The notes: generated by a model not told the origin, from the letters alone. A stretch of 64,000 nt of DNA from JAMXLO01 sp963812505 (GCA_963812505.1 CAWEVM010000004.1:1-64000), one strand, 5' to 3'. Counted from the first letter of the stretch, positions 1 through 9,436 are shown. A program made the numbers and translations.

Positions 1-41
1 CCCCAGACCGCCGGCCAAAATCGCTGAATACCGCATCGGAT

Positions 42-73
42 ACGTTCCTTCTCCCGTTCGGGAGAGAGAACGT
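42..73. terminator. Terminator-like hairpin
   Basis: Arms ACGTTCCTTCTCCC (42-55) and GGGAGAGAGAACGT (60-73) pair at 12 of 14 positions around a four-base loop. It lies just downstream of the minus-strand GNAT/RsmB pair. There is no clear T run, so this is a moderate call. Confidence 0.4.
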
Positions 74-92
74 GGATCAATCCAAACGGTTC

Positions 93-659
93 TCAGGACT
101 CCTGCGGCGAGGCCGCCAACAATGGCTCGATCGGGTCCCACACGAACGCCGTTTGCGGCACCTTCTCGCCGGCGAACTGGATCAGCGCCTCGGCCACCGG
201 CTTGCCGCGCAGCCGCTGATAGAACCACCGGCTTGGGTTCTCGCGCAGCACCCAGAGGAAGAACGACTGCAGCCAATCTCGTCCGATCCCCGCCCGCAGC
301 ACGCATCAGCTTGCGACCCACGCCACGGTCGCGCCAGTCGTCCAGCACGTAGAGCGTCTCCACCTCGCCTTCACCCAGGCGCCGGATGAATTCGCTGCCG
401 CGTGCGCGCCCAGCGGTGGCAAAGCCCACGATGGTGAGCCCGAGCCAGGAGGCACGTCGATACCGGATGCTGAGGCGACGAACACGCCGGTGGACGACGA
501 CCGGATCGCCGCATCGTAATGCGCGGCCTGGCGGGGCACCGAGAGGCGCGCCAGGAAACTGTCGGGCAAGATGGCCGGATAGGTGCTGCGCCAGGCCGAC
601 ACGTGCACCGCGCCGATCGAGATGGCGTCGGCCGGCCGCGCGCGGCGAACGCTGATCAT
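93..659 (-). pseudogene. GNAT-family N-acetyltransferase, broken by two frameshifts
   Basis: The N-terminus from 659 begins MISVRRARPADAISI, the usual GNAT beta1/alpha1 start, and the C-terminus near 93-280 reads QSFFLWVLRENPSRWFYQRL, typical of the end of the GNAT fold. Between them the conserved middle (LTIVGFATAGRARGSEFI, then ETLYVLDDWRDRGVGRKLMR, the acetyl-CoA loop) lies in another frame. The frame must change near 440-460 and change back near 285-300. The start ATG overlaps the stop of the upstream methyltransferase as ATGA, so the two were translationally coupled. Function would be acetyl-CoA-dependent acetylation of an unknown amine. Either real decay or two base-calling errors would explain the break. 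Confidence 0.7.
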
Positions 660-1930
660 GTGCGCCGCTCCAGCACGGCAGCAAAGAACCCGTCGGTGCC
701 ATCACGCGCAGGCGTGAGCACGAGGACATCCCTCTGAAAGAAGCCGGAATGGCGGCTGAGGAAGGCAGTCACCTGAGCCTCGTTCTCCTCGGAAAGCAGC
801 GAGCACGTAGCGTAGACCAAACGCCCGCCGATGCGAACCAGGGTCGCCGCCTGATCGAGGATGACCGACTGTTTTGGCAGAAGTTCGGCAAGGTCAGCCT
901 CCACCAGCCGCAACCGCGCATCAGGATTGCGCCGCCAGGTGCCGGTGCCGGTGCACGGCGCATCCACCAGCACCCGGTCGAAGTTCCCGGCGCGCCGCTT
1001 GACCCACTTGTCACCCGCTTCGAGCAGATGGCGCTCGACGTTGTGAACACCGGCGCGGCGCAGGCGCCGAACCGCACCGTCCAACCGCGTTGCCGAGACG
1101 TCGCAGGCGACGAGCTGACCGCGGTTCTGCATCGTCATCGCCAGCGCCAGCGTCTTGCCGCCCGCGCCCGCACAGAGATCGGCCACCCGCATCCCCGCCC
1201 GCGCGTCGACGAGGCTCGCGACAAGCTGGCTGCCCTCGTCCTGGATCTCGACCAGCCCGGCGCGGAAAGCGGCGCCGGTGGTGACCTGACGGCGCCCCTC
1301 GATCCGCAGCCCCCACGGCGACAGGGGCGTCAGCGTGGCTTCGAGCCCCTCGACCGCAAGCGCCGCCCGCGCCTCGTCGCGTGTGGTCTTCAGCAGATTA
1401 ACGCGCAGATCGAGCGGCGCAGGCTCCAGCAGCGCACGAAGCTCTGCGGGCGCGATCCGTGTCATCAGCCAGTCCGGCACCTCCAGCCGCACTGCGTCGG
1501 GCATCGACGCATGCTCCAGCGTGCGCCCATCCAGCCGGTGGAGCACCGCCTGCTCGGACGGCGCAAGAGCCGCAGGTGCGAAGCGCCCACCTGAGAATGC
1601 CGCGGCCGCTTCGGCATAGCGCGCACCCTCCAGCAGCAGCGAGGCGGCAACCAGCAGCCGCGGTGTGGGACGCCCGCCGAGCCACCAGCTCAGACGCCGA
1701 TAGCTCCGCAGCACCCGCCAGACGCGATCCGATACGGCGCGCCGATCGCCGGAACCGATGAAGCGGCGGGCACGGAAATAGTCGTTGGCCACTGCATCGG
1801 CAGGTCGAGCCTCCGTCCCAAGGACCGCCTCCAGCAACTCGACGGCAGCAGCGATCCGGGCGGAGGGAGTCAGGCGGTCAGTCCTGCCGGTAGTTCGGTG
1901 CCTCGCGGCTGATCGCGACATCGTGGACAT
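656..1930 (-). CDS. RsmB-type 16S rRNA (cytosine-5) methyltransferase
   Basis: A SAM-dependent m5C RNA methyltransferase of the NOL1/NOP2/Sun family. Visible motifs are the SAM loop DLCAGAGGKTLALA, the motif IV cysteine in VDAPCTGTGTWRRNP, and the catalytic motif VI cysteine in LVYATCSLLSEENE. The N-terminal 130 residues form the NusB-like accessory region usual in RsmB. Length is 424 aa, normal for the family. The annotated ATG at 1930 lies 53 bases inside the end of guaB; no other ATG, GTG or TTG is close to the conserved start (LTPSARIAAAVELLEAVL), so this start is kept but is uncertain. The stop overlaps the next gene's ATG (ATGA). Confidence 0.85.
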   Translation of the reverse strand: MSTMSRSAARHRTTGRTDRLTPSARIAAAVELLEAVLGTEARPADAVANDYFRARRFIGSGDRRAVSDRVWRVLRSYRRLSWWLGGRPTPRLLVAASLLLEGARYAEAAAAFSGGRFAPAALAPSEQAVLHRLDGRTLEHASMPDAVRLEVPDWLMTRIAPAELRALLEPAPLDLRVNLLKTTRDEARAALAVEGLEATLTPLSPWGLRIEGRRQVTTGAAFRAGLVEIQDEGSQLVASLVDARAGMRVADLCAGAGGKTLALAMTMQNRGQLVACDVSATRLDGAVRRLRRAGVHNVERHLLEAGDKWVKRRAGNFDRVLVDAPCTGTGTWRRNPDARLRLVEADLAELLPKQSVILDQAATLVRIGGRLVYATCSLLSEENEAQVTAFLSRHSGFFQRDVLVLTPARDGTDGFFAAVLERRT

Positions 1931-3371
1931 GGCTCTCGCGCAACCCGGCGCCGGTCACCCGACGGAACCGCGAGTTCCGCTGCAATTCGGCGATACCCGC
2001 GCTGCCGGTATACCCCATGCCCGCCTTCAGCCCGCCCACCAACTGGTGGATGGCCTGAGCCACCGGACCCTTATAGGCCACCATCCCTTCAACACCTTCC
2101 GGCACCAGCTTCAACTGGTCCTTGATGTCCTGCTGGAAGTACCGGTCCGCCGAGCCGCGCGCCATCGCACCGATGCTGCCCATGCCGCGATACGACTTGT
2201 ACGACCGCCCCTGATACAGGAACACTTCGCCCGGCGCCTCATCCGTCCCTGCCAGCAGCGACCCGATCATCACCGCGTCCGCACCCGCCGCGATCGCCTT
2301 CACGATGTCGCCCGACGTCCGCATCCCGCCATCCGCAATCGCCGGCACACCAGCCTCGCGACACGCGGCGGCGCACTCCAGCACCGCGGTGAACTGCGGC
2401 ACCCCCACCCCGGCGACCACCCGCGTCGTGCAGATCGACCCGGGCCCGATGCCGATCTTCACCCCATCCGCGCCGGCCTCGATCAGCGCCAGCGCACCCT
2501 CCGGCGTGGCGATATTGCCCGCGATCACCTGCACCGCGTTGGACAGCTTCTTGATCGCCGTCACCGCGTCCAGCACGCCGCGCGAGTGTCCGTGAGCGGT
2601 ATCGACCACGATCACGTCCACCTCCGCCTCGATCAGCGCACGCGATCGCCTATGCCCCTCCGGCCCCACGCCCGTGGCAGCAGCTACGCGCAGCCGGCCC
2701 AGCTCATCCTTGTTGGCGAGCGGGTGCGTCTCCGCCTTGTCCATGTCCTTCACGGTGATCAGCCCCACGCACCTGTACGCCTCGTCCACCACCAGCAGCT
2801 TCTCGATGCGGTGCCGGTGCAGCAGGCGGCGCGCTTCATCCGGGCTGACCCCGTTGGTGACGGTGACCAGGCCGTCCCGCGTCATCAGCTCATGAACCTT
2901 CTGCGCCGGGTCGGTCGCGAAGCGGACGTCGCGGTGGGTGATGATGCCGACCAGCCGGTTGCTGTCGCGCTCGACCACCGGGATGCCGCTGATCCTGTGC
3001 GTGTTCATCAGCGTGGTGACGTCGGCGAGCGTCTGCTCGGGATGGATGGTGAGCGGGTTCACCACCATGCCGGATTTGAACTTCTTCACCCGCCGGACAT
3101 GCGCCGCCTGCTCGCCGGGTTCGAGGTTCTTGTGGATGACGCCCAGCCCGCCCTGCTGAGCCATGGCGATGGCCATGCCGGCCTCGGTGACGGTGTCCAT
3201 GGCCGCCGAGATGATCGGGATGTTGAGCGAGATGGTGCGCGTGAGCCTGGTGCGCGTGCCGGTCGCGGACGGCAGGATCTTCGAGTAGCCGGGCACCAGC
3301 AGCACGTCGTCGAAGGCGAGCGCCTCGTCGATACGCGCGGCGACAGAAGTCTGGGCGATGTCGAGGGCCAT
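1878..3371 (-). CDS. guaB: Inosine-5'-monophosphate dehydrogenase
   Basis: Catalyses NAD-dependent oxidation of IMP to XMP, the committed step of GMP synthesis, in the cytoplasm. The ATG at 3371 (MALDIAQTSVAARIDEALAF) gives 497 aa, the usual size; longer upstream frames lack family similarity. The sequence shows the barrel start AFDDVLLVPGYSKILPS, a tandem CBS pair (about residues 100-220), the catalytic cysteine loop GIGPGSICTTR, and the flap/phosphate region GGMRTSGDIVKAIAAGADAVMIGSLLAGTDEAPGE split across conserved blocks. It is first in a minus-strand run with the RsmB-type methyltransferase, whose start overlaps the guaB end. Confidence 0.96.
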   Translation of the reverse strand: MALDIAQTSVAARIDEALAFDDVLLVPGYSKILPSATGTRTRLTRTISLNIPIISAAMDTVTEAGMAIAMAQQGGLGVIHKNLEPGEQAAHVRRVKKFKSGMVVNPLTIHPEQTLADVTTLMNTHRISGIPVVERDSNRLVGIITHRDVRFATDPAQKVHELMTRDGLVTVTNGVSPDEARRLLHRHRIEKLLVVDEAYRCVGLITVKDMDKAETHPLANKDELGRLRVAAATGVGPEGHRRSRALIEAEVDVIVVDTAHGHSRGVLDAVTAIKKLSNAVQVIAGNIATPEGALALIEAGADGVKIGIGPGSICTTRVVAGVGVPQFTAVLECAAACREAGVPAIADGGMRTSGDIVKAIAAGADAVMIGSLLAGTDEAPGEVFLYQGRSYKSYRGMGSIGAMARGSADRYFQQDIKDQLKLVPEGVEGMVAYKGPVAQAIHQLVGGLKAGMGYTGSAGIAELQRNSRFRRVTGAGLRESHVHDVAISREAPNYRQD

Positions 3372-3971
3372 GGGCGGGAGAGCCTTTCCGCTACCTTGGC
3401 GCCCCCACATAGGCGGCTGGCGGGGAGTTTGCAAGCACTGCAGTGTGCTGCGGGCTCCAGCCACGGCCGACGAGGTTCATCGCGAGATGCGCCAACGTTG
3501 ACTGCAATCGCGACGCAAGCCGGCAGCTTTGCAGCGCCGTGGAGCGTCCTTCACCATAGACCCGCCGCGCCGCGCTTGGTCGCTGCGCCGCGCCTTATCG
3601 TCATGATCGTCATGGCCGGCCTCGTGCCGGCCATCCACGCCTTCCTTGCGCGCGGCCCACACTGTCGTGGATGGTCAGGACAGGGGCTGTCCTGCCAAGC
3701 GGGCGCCAGACGTTATGCGGGAGCGACCAGAGTTCGACCATCAGCGCCTGCCGTTTCGGCGTGAGCGTCGTCCGACTCACCTTCGGCCCGCACCACATCT
3801 TCGGGCCGGGTGCTGGCTGGCACGCCGGGGCGACATACCTGGTGCTCACTCGGTCGACTCCCTCGCGACCGGCAAGATCGCGCAGCCGGGCGGGTCTGAA
3901 CATAGTTGGTGCGGCTTCTGCGCACAAGATCGGCGGTGGCTCGCGCCGCGCGCTGGTCGCTTGGCCACCCC
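3372..3971. other. Intergenic stretch with palindromic repeat, no convincing gene
   Basis: About 600 bases between guaB and a decayed small gene. Several ORFs cross it on both strands but none has a recognisable domain, a ribosome site, or clear family features. It contains a 9-bp palindrome at 3612-3634 and a weaker GGACAG/CTGTCC dyad near 3678-3694. I see no RNA gene here. Confidence 0.5.
3612..3634. repeat. Short palindromic intergenic repeat
   Basis: Perfect inverted repeat ATGGCCGGC - CTCGT - GCCGGCCAT followed by CCACGCC. This resembles the 'ATGGCCGGG...CCCGGCCAT' palindromes that are dispersed in many alphaproteobacterial genomes. Only one clear copy is in this window, so the family assignment is from general knowledge. 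Confidence 0.5.
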
Positions 3972-4255
3972 TCAGCCGACAGCGTACAACCTGCGTAATT
4001 CGCATGCGAACTCGGCGCGCAGCGCGTCGCGATCTGCTTCCGGCAGCCAGTTGGCCATTTGAGTGAACACAGCCTCGTTAATCCTGGTCCGCTGCGTGTC
4101 CCACGGCATTCGCCGGGCCTGCCGCACAGTCGCTAGCATGCTGTCCAGGCGCTTTCGGATCATCTCCGGTGTAGGCCCAGCCGATCTCGGCGGGCTCCAT
4201 CAAACAAATCGGGTTGAGCCGCGAAGAGATCAGCCTGTCGAGTCGCTTCGTTCAT
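3972..4255 (-). pseudogene. Decayed small hypothetical gene, two frame changes
   Basis: Reading from ATG at 4255 gives MNEATRQADLFAAQPDLFDG. A second frame then gives PAEIGWAYTGDDPKAP, and a third gives RLDSMLATVRQARRMPWDTQ and NWLPEADRDALRAEFACEL to the stop at 3972. The pieces line up in order as one protein of about 90 aa with a 'YTGDP...MPWD...NWLPE' pattern that I associate with small accessory-region proteins of alphaproteobacteria, though I cannot name a function. The stop of the first piece overlaps the ATG of the last as ATGA. Only the 63-aa C-terminal piece (3972-4163) is an open frame. Confidence 0.45.
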
Positions 4256-4298
4256 CGCCCGGCTCTTCTACCGCGTTCGCCTGATCCGCTCCAGGCAG

Positions 4299-5460
4299 TT
4301 ACAATCCGAGATCGGCAATGCTCAGTGGAGCATCCACGGCGCGGCTAAGTGCCTGATGCGCCGAATCGAACCAGTGCAATAGTTCCGCAATGCGCCAGGC
4401 GACATCAAGCAGCGCATGATTGAATTCGCGATCCAGCGCCTCGCCGTTACGTGCTGCGAGCCAACGCGGCAGCGCTCGGTAGCCACTGACTGCAAATCGC
4501 CAAACGGGTTCCGGGACGCCAACCAGGCGCAATGACTGGTCCTCTTGTAAAGCAACGGCGCCCGATCCACGCCCATCCGCAAGGAAGGCGCGCCCTACAG
4601 GGGGAACCGCCAACGTAACGCCCGTGGCGTGCCCTGCCATGCGGGCCTTGCGAAAATCTGCGGCTGGCTCACGTGCGAACGTTTCCAACAGACGAATTTC
4701 CGAACCGATACGGACCGCGTCGGCGAATACATCTGCCTGGGCTGGAAACGGAATGTGAGCAAAGGTTTCTTCCAGGTCCCATGCAAAGCGACGCGTGTAG
4801 CTTTTGGCCGAGAGCAGGGCGACAATTGCATCGAATGCCTCCTGAGCTGAAACTAGCCGACCATAAACACTGGCGAGTCCATCCAGCAGAGCTGGCCTGA
4901 GGTTGGTTCCTTCAAGCCCGTGACGGCGGTCCCAAAGAGGGAAAGCGTAGCCTCCGTAGCTGCCACAAAACGAATGATAATCACAGAGAAGACCGTGTAC
5001 CCACACGGCGGGGCCGGCCCCAGTGCCGGATGGCAGCGCATAGGGTGCGACATTCGCTGCACCCCAAGCCGACTGAAGTGCCGGACGAGGAAAATCGACA
5101 TATTCCCTCTTTGCATAAAGAACTCTTCGATCGAGTGGTCGTATATGACATCCTTCAAAGCGTTCGGCGTCCAATCGGCGCTGCGAGCAGGCTGTACGCT
5201 TCGGTCCCGAGTTTCGTGAAACAACGCCGCCGCCTCTGCCTCATTACGAGACTTCAGATCAGCCACGCGCTGCTCGAGCATCACTCGTTGCATGGCATAA
5301 ACGAACTCGTCGCGTTTGGTCTGAATGCCAGAAGACCGGAACGCACCATCTGCAAGTCTGGCCAGTTCAACCCCTCGAACGGCACAGGCAGGAAGTCCTC
5401 GAGACCACGCCGAGAAATCTCTGCAAATGTCAGGGCACAGGTGCCCAATCGTGCCGCTTC
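4299..5460 (-). pseudogene. Type ISP restriction-modification gene, C-terminal fragment
   Basis: Third piece of the interrupted type ISP gene (see 9437-10360). After the IS630 insertion the frame resumes LLEAARLGTCALTFAEISRR. It shifts near 5320 into MQRVMLEQRVADLKSRNEAE and shifts again near 5130-5145 into HIRPLDRRVLYAKREYVDFP, then stays open to the stop at 4299. The conserved 'YRPLDRR..Y' and 'VWVHGLLCDYHSFCGSYGGYAFPLW' (here cut by the reporting limit into two overlapping stretches) blocks belong to the target-recognition/C-terminal region of type ISP enzymes. The tail contains a helical region ending in ADLGL. Two frameshifts plus the IS insertion make this non-functional as written. Confidence 0.7.
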
Positions 5461-6967
5461 TAGTAGCCCTGCACAGGGATTATGACTCCTTGGCGGGGTC
5501 AGGATAAGCACGGGCAAGCTTCGTGCGCGCCTTCTCGGTGTTGACCATCCACTTGATCCGAGCCTTGGCCTTGTTGCGTTGCTTTACCCAGGCGGCGATT
5601 TCCGAGATCAGTTTCTTGCGGTCGCCGATACGTCGGTCAAGACACTGACCGCGAAGGACACCGATCTCGAGCTCGACCATATTCAGCCAGCTCGCGTGCT
5701 TTGGCGTATAGTGGATGTCCAGCCGTTGCAGCATGCGATGGGCTTCGGGCGCCGGAAACGCCTCATACAGTGCGCCAGGGCCATGGGTCGACAGATTGTC
5801 CATCACCACACGTATCACGTCCGCTGCCGGATAATGCTTATCGACCAAGTCACGCATGCATTCGGCAAAGTCCAGCGCGGTGCGTTGTTCCGTGACCTTC
5901 ACCGTACGCCATGGCCGATGGGCGTCCAAAAAGACGAATAGGTTCATAGTGCCATTGCGCCGGTATTCGTAGTCGTAGCGCCGAGGCTGCCCAGGGGCCG
6001 CAGCGATCGGCTGCCGCACCTCGCCAATCAGCTGGGTTGGGCTCTCGTCGAAGCAGACCACTGGCCGTTTGGGATCCGGTTTCTCTGCGTAGAGATCAAG
6101 TACATCCTCCATCCGAGCGACATAGGTGCCGTCCACCTGCGGGATGCACCACATATCCTGTTGCCACGGCTTCAATTTGTTCTCTTTCAGCCGCCGACGC
6201 ACGGTTTCGCGCGATAGCTCCGCATGCTCGGTTCGCCTCACCATCTCACCGGCCAGCAATTCCAGTGTCCAGCGCGCTCGCCCTTCGGGCGGGCTGGAGC
6301 AGGCGGTGGCAATCAGCAGCGCCTCCTCCTTGCCGGTCAGCTTGCGTCCAGAGCCAGGGCGGGTTTCTTCGCTCAACGCCAGATCGAGGTTACCTTCGAC
6401 GAACCCCTTTCCTCCTACCCCCGACGAACCGACGCTTGGTCCGGTAGACCGTGGACTCGCCGACGCTGACGCTGGCGGCGATCACCGCGTCACCCACCGC
6501 GCTGTCAGCAGCCAACAAGATCTGTGCCCGCTTGAGTTTGCGCGCGGCGTGCTTGCCCCCACTCAGCATCTCGTTGAGCTGCTCCCGCTCGGCTTGGCTC
6601 AGCTCCACGCGGTATCGTACATTCATTTCTGCCCCCCATTATTGAGGGCACGACATATAAATCGCCGTTTCGAGCCGTGTCTCGCCTCACCACCCCGCTT
6701 CACGCCAAAGCAGGGTCAGTATCTAGCCTTCATCCACGCCTACACCTTGGTGCTCGGCCGACCACCCGCGCACGCTGACCTGCTGCGCCACTTTCGCGTC
6801 ACCCCGCCCTCAGTCAACCAGATGCTGATCACGCTCGAACGCCAAGGCTTCATCCGACGACAGCCTGGCGTCGCCCGCAGCATAGAACTGTTGATTCACC
6901 CCAGCAGTCTGCCGCAGCTACTCCCCAGCCCAGGGCAACCGGTCAAATCCAGTGTGCAGAGCCACTA
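5461..6967. mobile_element. IS630-like insertion sequence with a LexA-DBD-like passenger ORF
   Basis: The element sits between duplicated TA dinucleotides within CTAG sites (5460-5463 and 6965-6968), the target choice typical of IS630/mariner elements. Reading inward from each TA, the ends TAGTAGCCCTGCACAGGGAT and TAGTGGCTCTGCACACTGGA form imperfect terminal inverted repeats of about 27 bp (about 19 matches). Inside are a minus-strand transposase (6626 to 5480) and a divergent plus-strand ORF (6642-6968). Each ORF ends within a terminal repeat. The insertion lies inside the type ISP gene; removing it with one TA restores the host frame as KQVLLEAARLG. Confidence 0.8.
5480..6626 (-). pseudogene. 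IS630-family transposase, interrupted by a 25-bp insertion
   Basis: The first part (6390-6626, MNVRYRVELSQAEREQLNEM) is the helix-turn-helix region. The second part (5480-6376) is the DDE integrase-like core, with aspartates in VVCFDESPTQL and VVMDNLSTHG and the glutamate in ASWLNMVELEIGVL. The expected join RRFVEGNLDLALSEE is spoiled by 25 extra bases: the 9-mer CGACGAACC occurs at 6397-6405 and 6422-6430, and deleting the unit between them rejoins the frames. Some IS630 elements use two frames naturally, but the flanking direct repeat suggests a slippage or excision-type mutation. The transposase would cut and join at TA targets. Confidence 0.75.
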
Positions 6968-6968
6968 G
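6642..6968 (+). CDS. LexA DNA-binding-domain-like protein carried by the IS
   Basis: An ORF of up to 108 aa starting at TTG 6642, divergent from the transposase start (6626) by 15 bases. From about residue 19 it reads FTPKQGQYLAFIHAYTLVLG, then RPPAHADLLRHFRVTPPSVN and QMLITLERQGFIRRQPGVAR followed by SIELLI. This order matches the LexA N-terminal winged helix (TxxQ..vL.fI..y....G.pPt...ia..l..s.psv...l..Le.kGlI.R.pg..RaieL). The S24 peptidase half of LexA is absent. The stop codon TAG is formed by the element end and the duplicated TA. It might repress the transposase promoter or bind other sites; that is inference. The start is uncertain. Confidence 0.6.
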   Translation: MRARHINRRFEPCLASPPRFTPKQGQYLAFIHAYTLVLGRPPAHADLLRHFRVTPPSVNQMLITLERQGFIRRQPGVARSIELLIHPSSLPQLLPSPGQPVKSSVQSH

Positions 6969-8067
6969 TAGCACTTGCTTCTCGTGTGCCGTGAAGGCGT
7001 CGTGACGCCAAACGTCGGCGTAATGCACTGACGCTTCTGCTCCGACGGGGCGCGCAATTCCCGTCGAAACAGCAATGAGAATGCAAACTCCTGCCTGTAT
7101 AGCGAAAACATTCTCATCGGTTGCAATGCCAGCGGGGCGTGCGCCGCGGCTTTCGCCCCGCAAGTCGACGATATCTATCGTGTCGAATCGACGGCGGAGC
7201 ATCTGCCGCAACCCAGCACAAGGGTGCCCGGCGAGGAAGGTGCGATTGGTGATTAGGCACACCACTCCTCGTTGCGATGCCCCTTCACTTTCGAATAGCT
7301 TCCACAGTGACCAGAGCCAGAAGGCGATGTAGAGATCGGGAAAAGTGTTGAGCTCGCCGCCCCAACCGGCATTCCGTACCGGTTCCTTCAGATCGTCCCA
7401 GAATCCATTGTCCCAACCGGCGACGATGGCTTCTTCCTCGCCTTCATCCAGACGGCGGTATGGAGGGTTGCCGAAAATGGCTATGATCGGTGTGTCTCGC
7501 TTCAGTTGATCGGCACCTCGGCGCTCTTCAACGATCGGTGCGGCCATAAAGCCAAGGTGCGACGTGATGCCCAGTGCACCAGCCGGCGGAGCCAACGTGT
7601 CTGTGAGGAATATCGGCAACCGCTGTCTTGGCACGACATGATGCGCAGCAACCTCGCGCAGCAGCCGATAGTGCGCGACCGTGTACGGCCCGACCAATAG
7701 CTCAAACCCATTGGAACGCTGCGAGGTCGGCAACCTCACCAGCTACCGCGCCGTCACCCAGCGTCGCACGGGCCGCATCAGCGACCAGATTGGCTGCGGC
7801 TATCAGGAACGTGCCAGTGCCGCACGCGGGATCAAGCAGCAGTACATTTGGATCGACGAAACCTTGGGTAGCCAGTACGTTCTTCAGCGCACGGTCTGTC
7901 GCCGAGACCATATAACGCACGATCGGAACAGGCGTGAAGAAGACACCGTGGCGCTTCTTCGCTTCCGGGTCGAACACGCCGAGGAAGTCCTCATAGAAAT
8001 ACAGGATCGGATCGGTTCCTGCCCTCGGTGCCAACAGATCAGGGCTCACGACATTTGCCGTATCCAC
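6966..8067 (-). pseudogene. Type ISP restriction-modification gene, middle (methylase) fragment
   Basis: Second piece of the interrupted gene. From the IS4 junction it reads VDTANVVSPDLLAPRAGTDP, then HGVFFTPVPIVRYMVSATDR and the SAM-binding motif I LLDPACGTGTFLIAA. One frameshift near 7705-7725 leads into RSNGFELLVGPYTVAHYRLL, then the N6-adenine catalytic motif IV IIAIFGNPPYRRLDEG. It runs on to HEKQVLL where the IS630 element interrupts it (6966). These are gamma-class adenine methyltransferase signatures, as in type I and type ISP enzymes. Confidence 0.75.
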
Positions 8068-9436
8068 CCTCATGCCTCCCCTCATTCCGGATCGATGATA
8101 TCTGACTGAAAAGAATCAAATCGCCTTGACGCGGTTTGCGGAAAGAATTTGGCTGTCGGGCGTGCGGTTCGAATGATGTTATTTGCGGTGGCATCGACCC
8201 CCGTCCGGTCGAGGCGCGTTTCCATGTCATGTCATCCTGCGCTGGGACCCATGCCATGGCGACGATGCGTCAGCCGCTTTCCTTTGACGGTGTCCACAAC
8301 TTCCTCGACACGCTGTTTGGCGACGACCTGCACGCCAAACGGGTGAAGTCTTTGGCCGGAGCCACGCTCGGGGCGATCCAGTCCGCGTCGCTGGCGGTCG
8401 GCCTGATCGGCCAGGGTCTGGCGCTGGCACGCGGGCGGCTGACCAAGCACGCGGTCAAGCAGGTGGACCGGCTGTTGTCCAACCAGGGCATCGACGTCGA
8501 TGCCCTGCTGGGGCATTGGGTGCCTTACGTGGTCGGCAAACGCGACAGCATCACGGTGGCGATGGACTGGACCGAGTTCGACGCCGACGGTCAGGCGACG
8601 ATCATGCTGTCTCTGTTGTCCCGCCACGGACGGGCCACGCCGCTGGTTTGGCTGACCGTGGACAAGGCAGCGCTGAAAAACCGTCGCAACGGCTACGAGT
8701 ATCAGGTCCTGGTGCGCCTGGCCGAAATCCTGCCCGCCGATGTCCGGGTGCGCGTCGTGGCCGATCGCGGTTTCGGCGACCACAAGCTCTACCGGGTGCT
8801 GACCGAGGAACTGAAGTTCGACTTCGTCATCCGCTTTCGCGGCAACATCGCGGTCACCGCCACCAGTGGCGAGGCGCGCGCGGCGGCCGATTGGGTTGGC
8901 GCCGGTGGTCGCGCGCGAACACTGCGCGGCGCGGCGGTTACCGCCGAGGCGTATCCGGTCGCCACCGTGGTCTGCGTGCGGGCGAAGGGCATGAAAGAGC
9001 CGTGGTGCCTTGCGGCCAGCACCGCCGACGAACCCGCGCGGACCTTGATCAACCTCTATGCCAAGCGTTGGGAGATCGAGGGCGGTTTCCGCGACACAAA
9101 GGATCTCCGGTTCGGCATGGGGCTCGGATCGATGCATGTCAGCACGCCGGACAGGCGAGACCGCCTGTGGCTGATCAATGCCTTCGCAGTGGTCTTGCTG
9201 ACGCTCCTCGGCGCCGCCGGAGAACAACTGGGCTACGATCGGCATCTCAAGACCAACACGACCAGGCGGCGCACTCATTCGCTGTTCCGTCAGGGGAGCA
9301 TGCTTTACGAACTCATGCCGAACATGACCGATTTCCTCCTGCTGCCACTCATCGAGCGGTTCGCCCAGATGCTCGCCGCCCAACCCCTCTTCGCACAAAT
9401 GTTCGGTGCCATCTGAGAATGAGGGGAGTCATGAGG
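8068..9436. mobile_element. IS4-family insertion sequence, complete
   Basis: An element of 1369 bp with 20-bp terminal inverted repeats: CCTCATGCCTCCCCTCATTC on the left (8068-8087) and the complement of CCTCATGACTCCCCTCATTC on the right (9417-9436), 19 of 20 identical. It is flanked by a 7-bp direct duplication TATCCAC (8061-8067 and 9437-9443). It carries one transposase gene on the plus strand and is inserted in the type ISP gene, which reads on the minus strand. Removing the element and one duplication rejoins the host frame as FDVLVDTANVV. The near-perfect ends suggest recent insertion. Confidence 0.88.
8256..9416 (+). CDS. IS4-family DDE transposase
   Basis: A 386-aa transposase if the ATG at 8256 (MATMRQPLSFDGVHNFLDTL) is used; TTG 8136 and ATG 8229 are possible longer starts. 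The catalytic aspartates are visible in VAMDWTEFDADGQ and RVVADRGFGDHKLY. The IS4 signature Y-(2)-R-(3)-E-(6)-K is exact in YAKRWEIEGGFRDTK. The frame is intact and runs to 23 bases from the element's right end. It should catalyse excision and insertion of the surrounding element. Confidence 0.9.
   Translation: MATMRQPLSFDGVHNFLDTLFGDDLHAKRVKSLAGATLGAIQSASLAVGLIGQGLALARGRLTKHAVKQVDRLLSNQGIDVDALLGHWVPYVVGKRDSITVAMDWTEFDADGQATIMLSLLSRHGRATPLVWLTVDKAALKNRRNGYEYQVLVRLAEILPADVRVRVVADRGFGDHKLYRVLTEELKFDFVIRFRGNIAVTATSGEARAAADWVGAGGRARTLRGAAVTAEAYPVATVVCVRAKGMKEPWCLAASTADEPARTLINLYAKRWEIEGGFRDTKDLRFGMGLGSMHVSTPDRRDRLWLINAFAVVLLTLLGAAGEQLGYDRHLKTNTTRRRTHSLFRQGSMLYELMPNMTDFLLLPLIERFAQMLAAQPLFAQMFGAI

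Noticed and set aside
1785..3764. 659-codon open frame on the plus strand
   Set aside because: It lies opposite guaB and the RsmB gene; it is a GC-rich mirror frame with no family features.
3610..4005. Overlapping ORFs of 130 codons on both strands after guaB
   Set aside because: They cross a palindromic repeat, have no ribosome site and no recognisable domain.
8136..8255. Longer start for the IS4 transposase at TTG 8136
   Set aside because: The added residues are not family-like; ATG 8256 matches the expected start.
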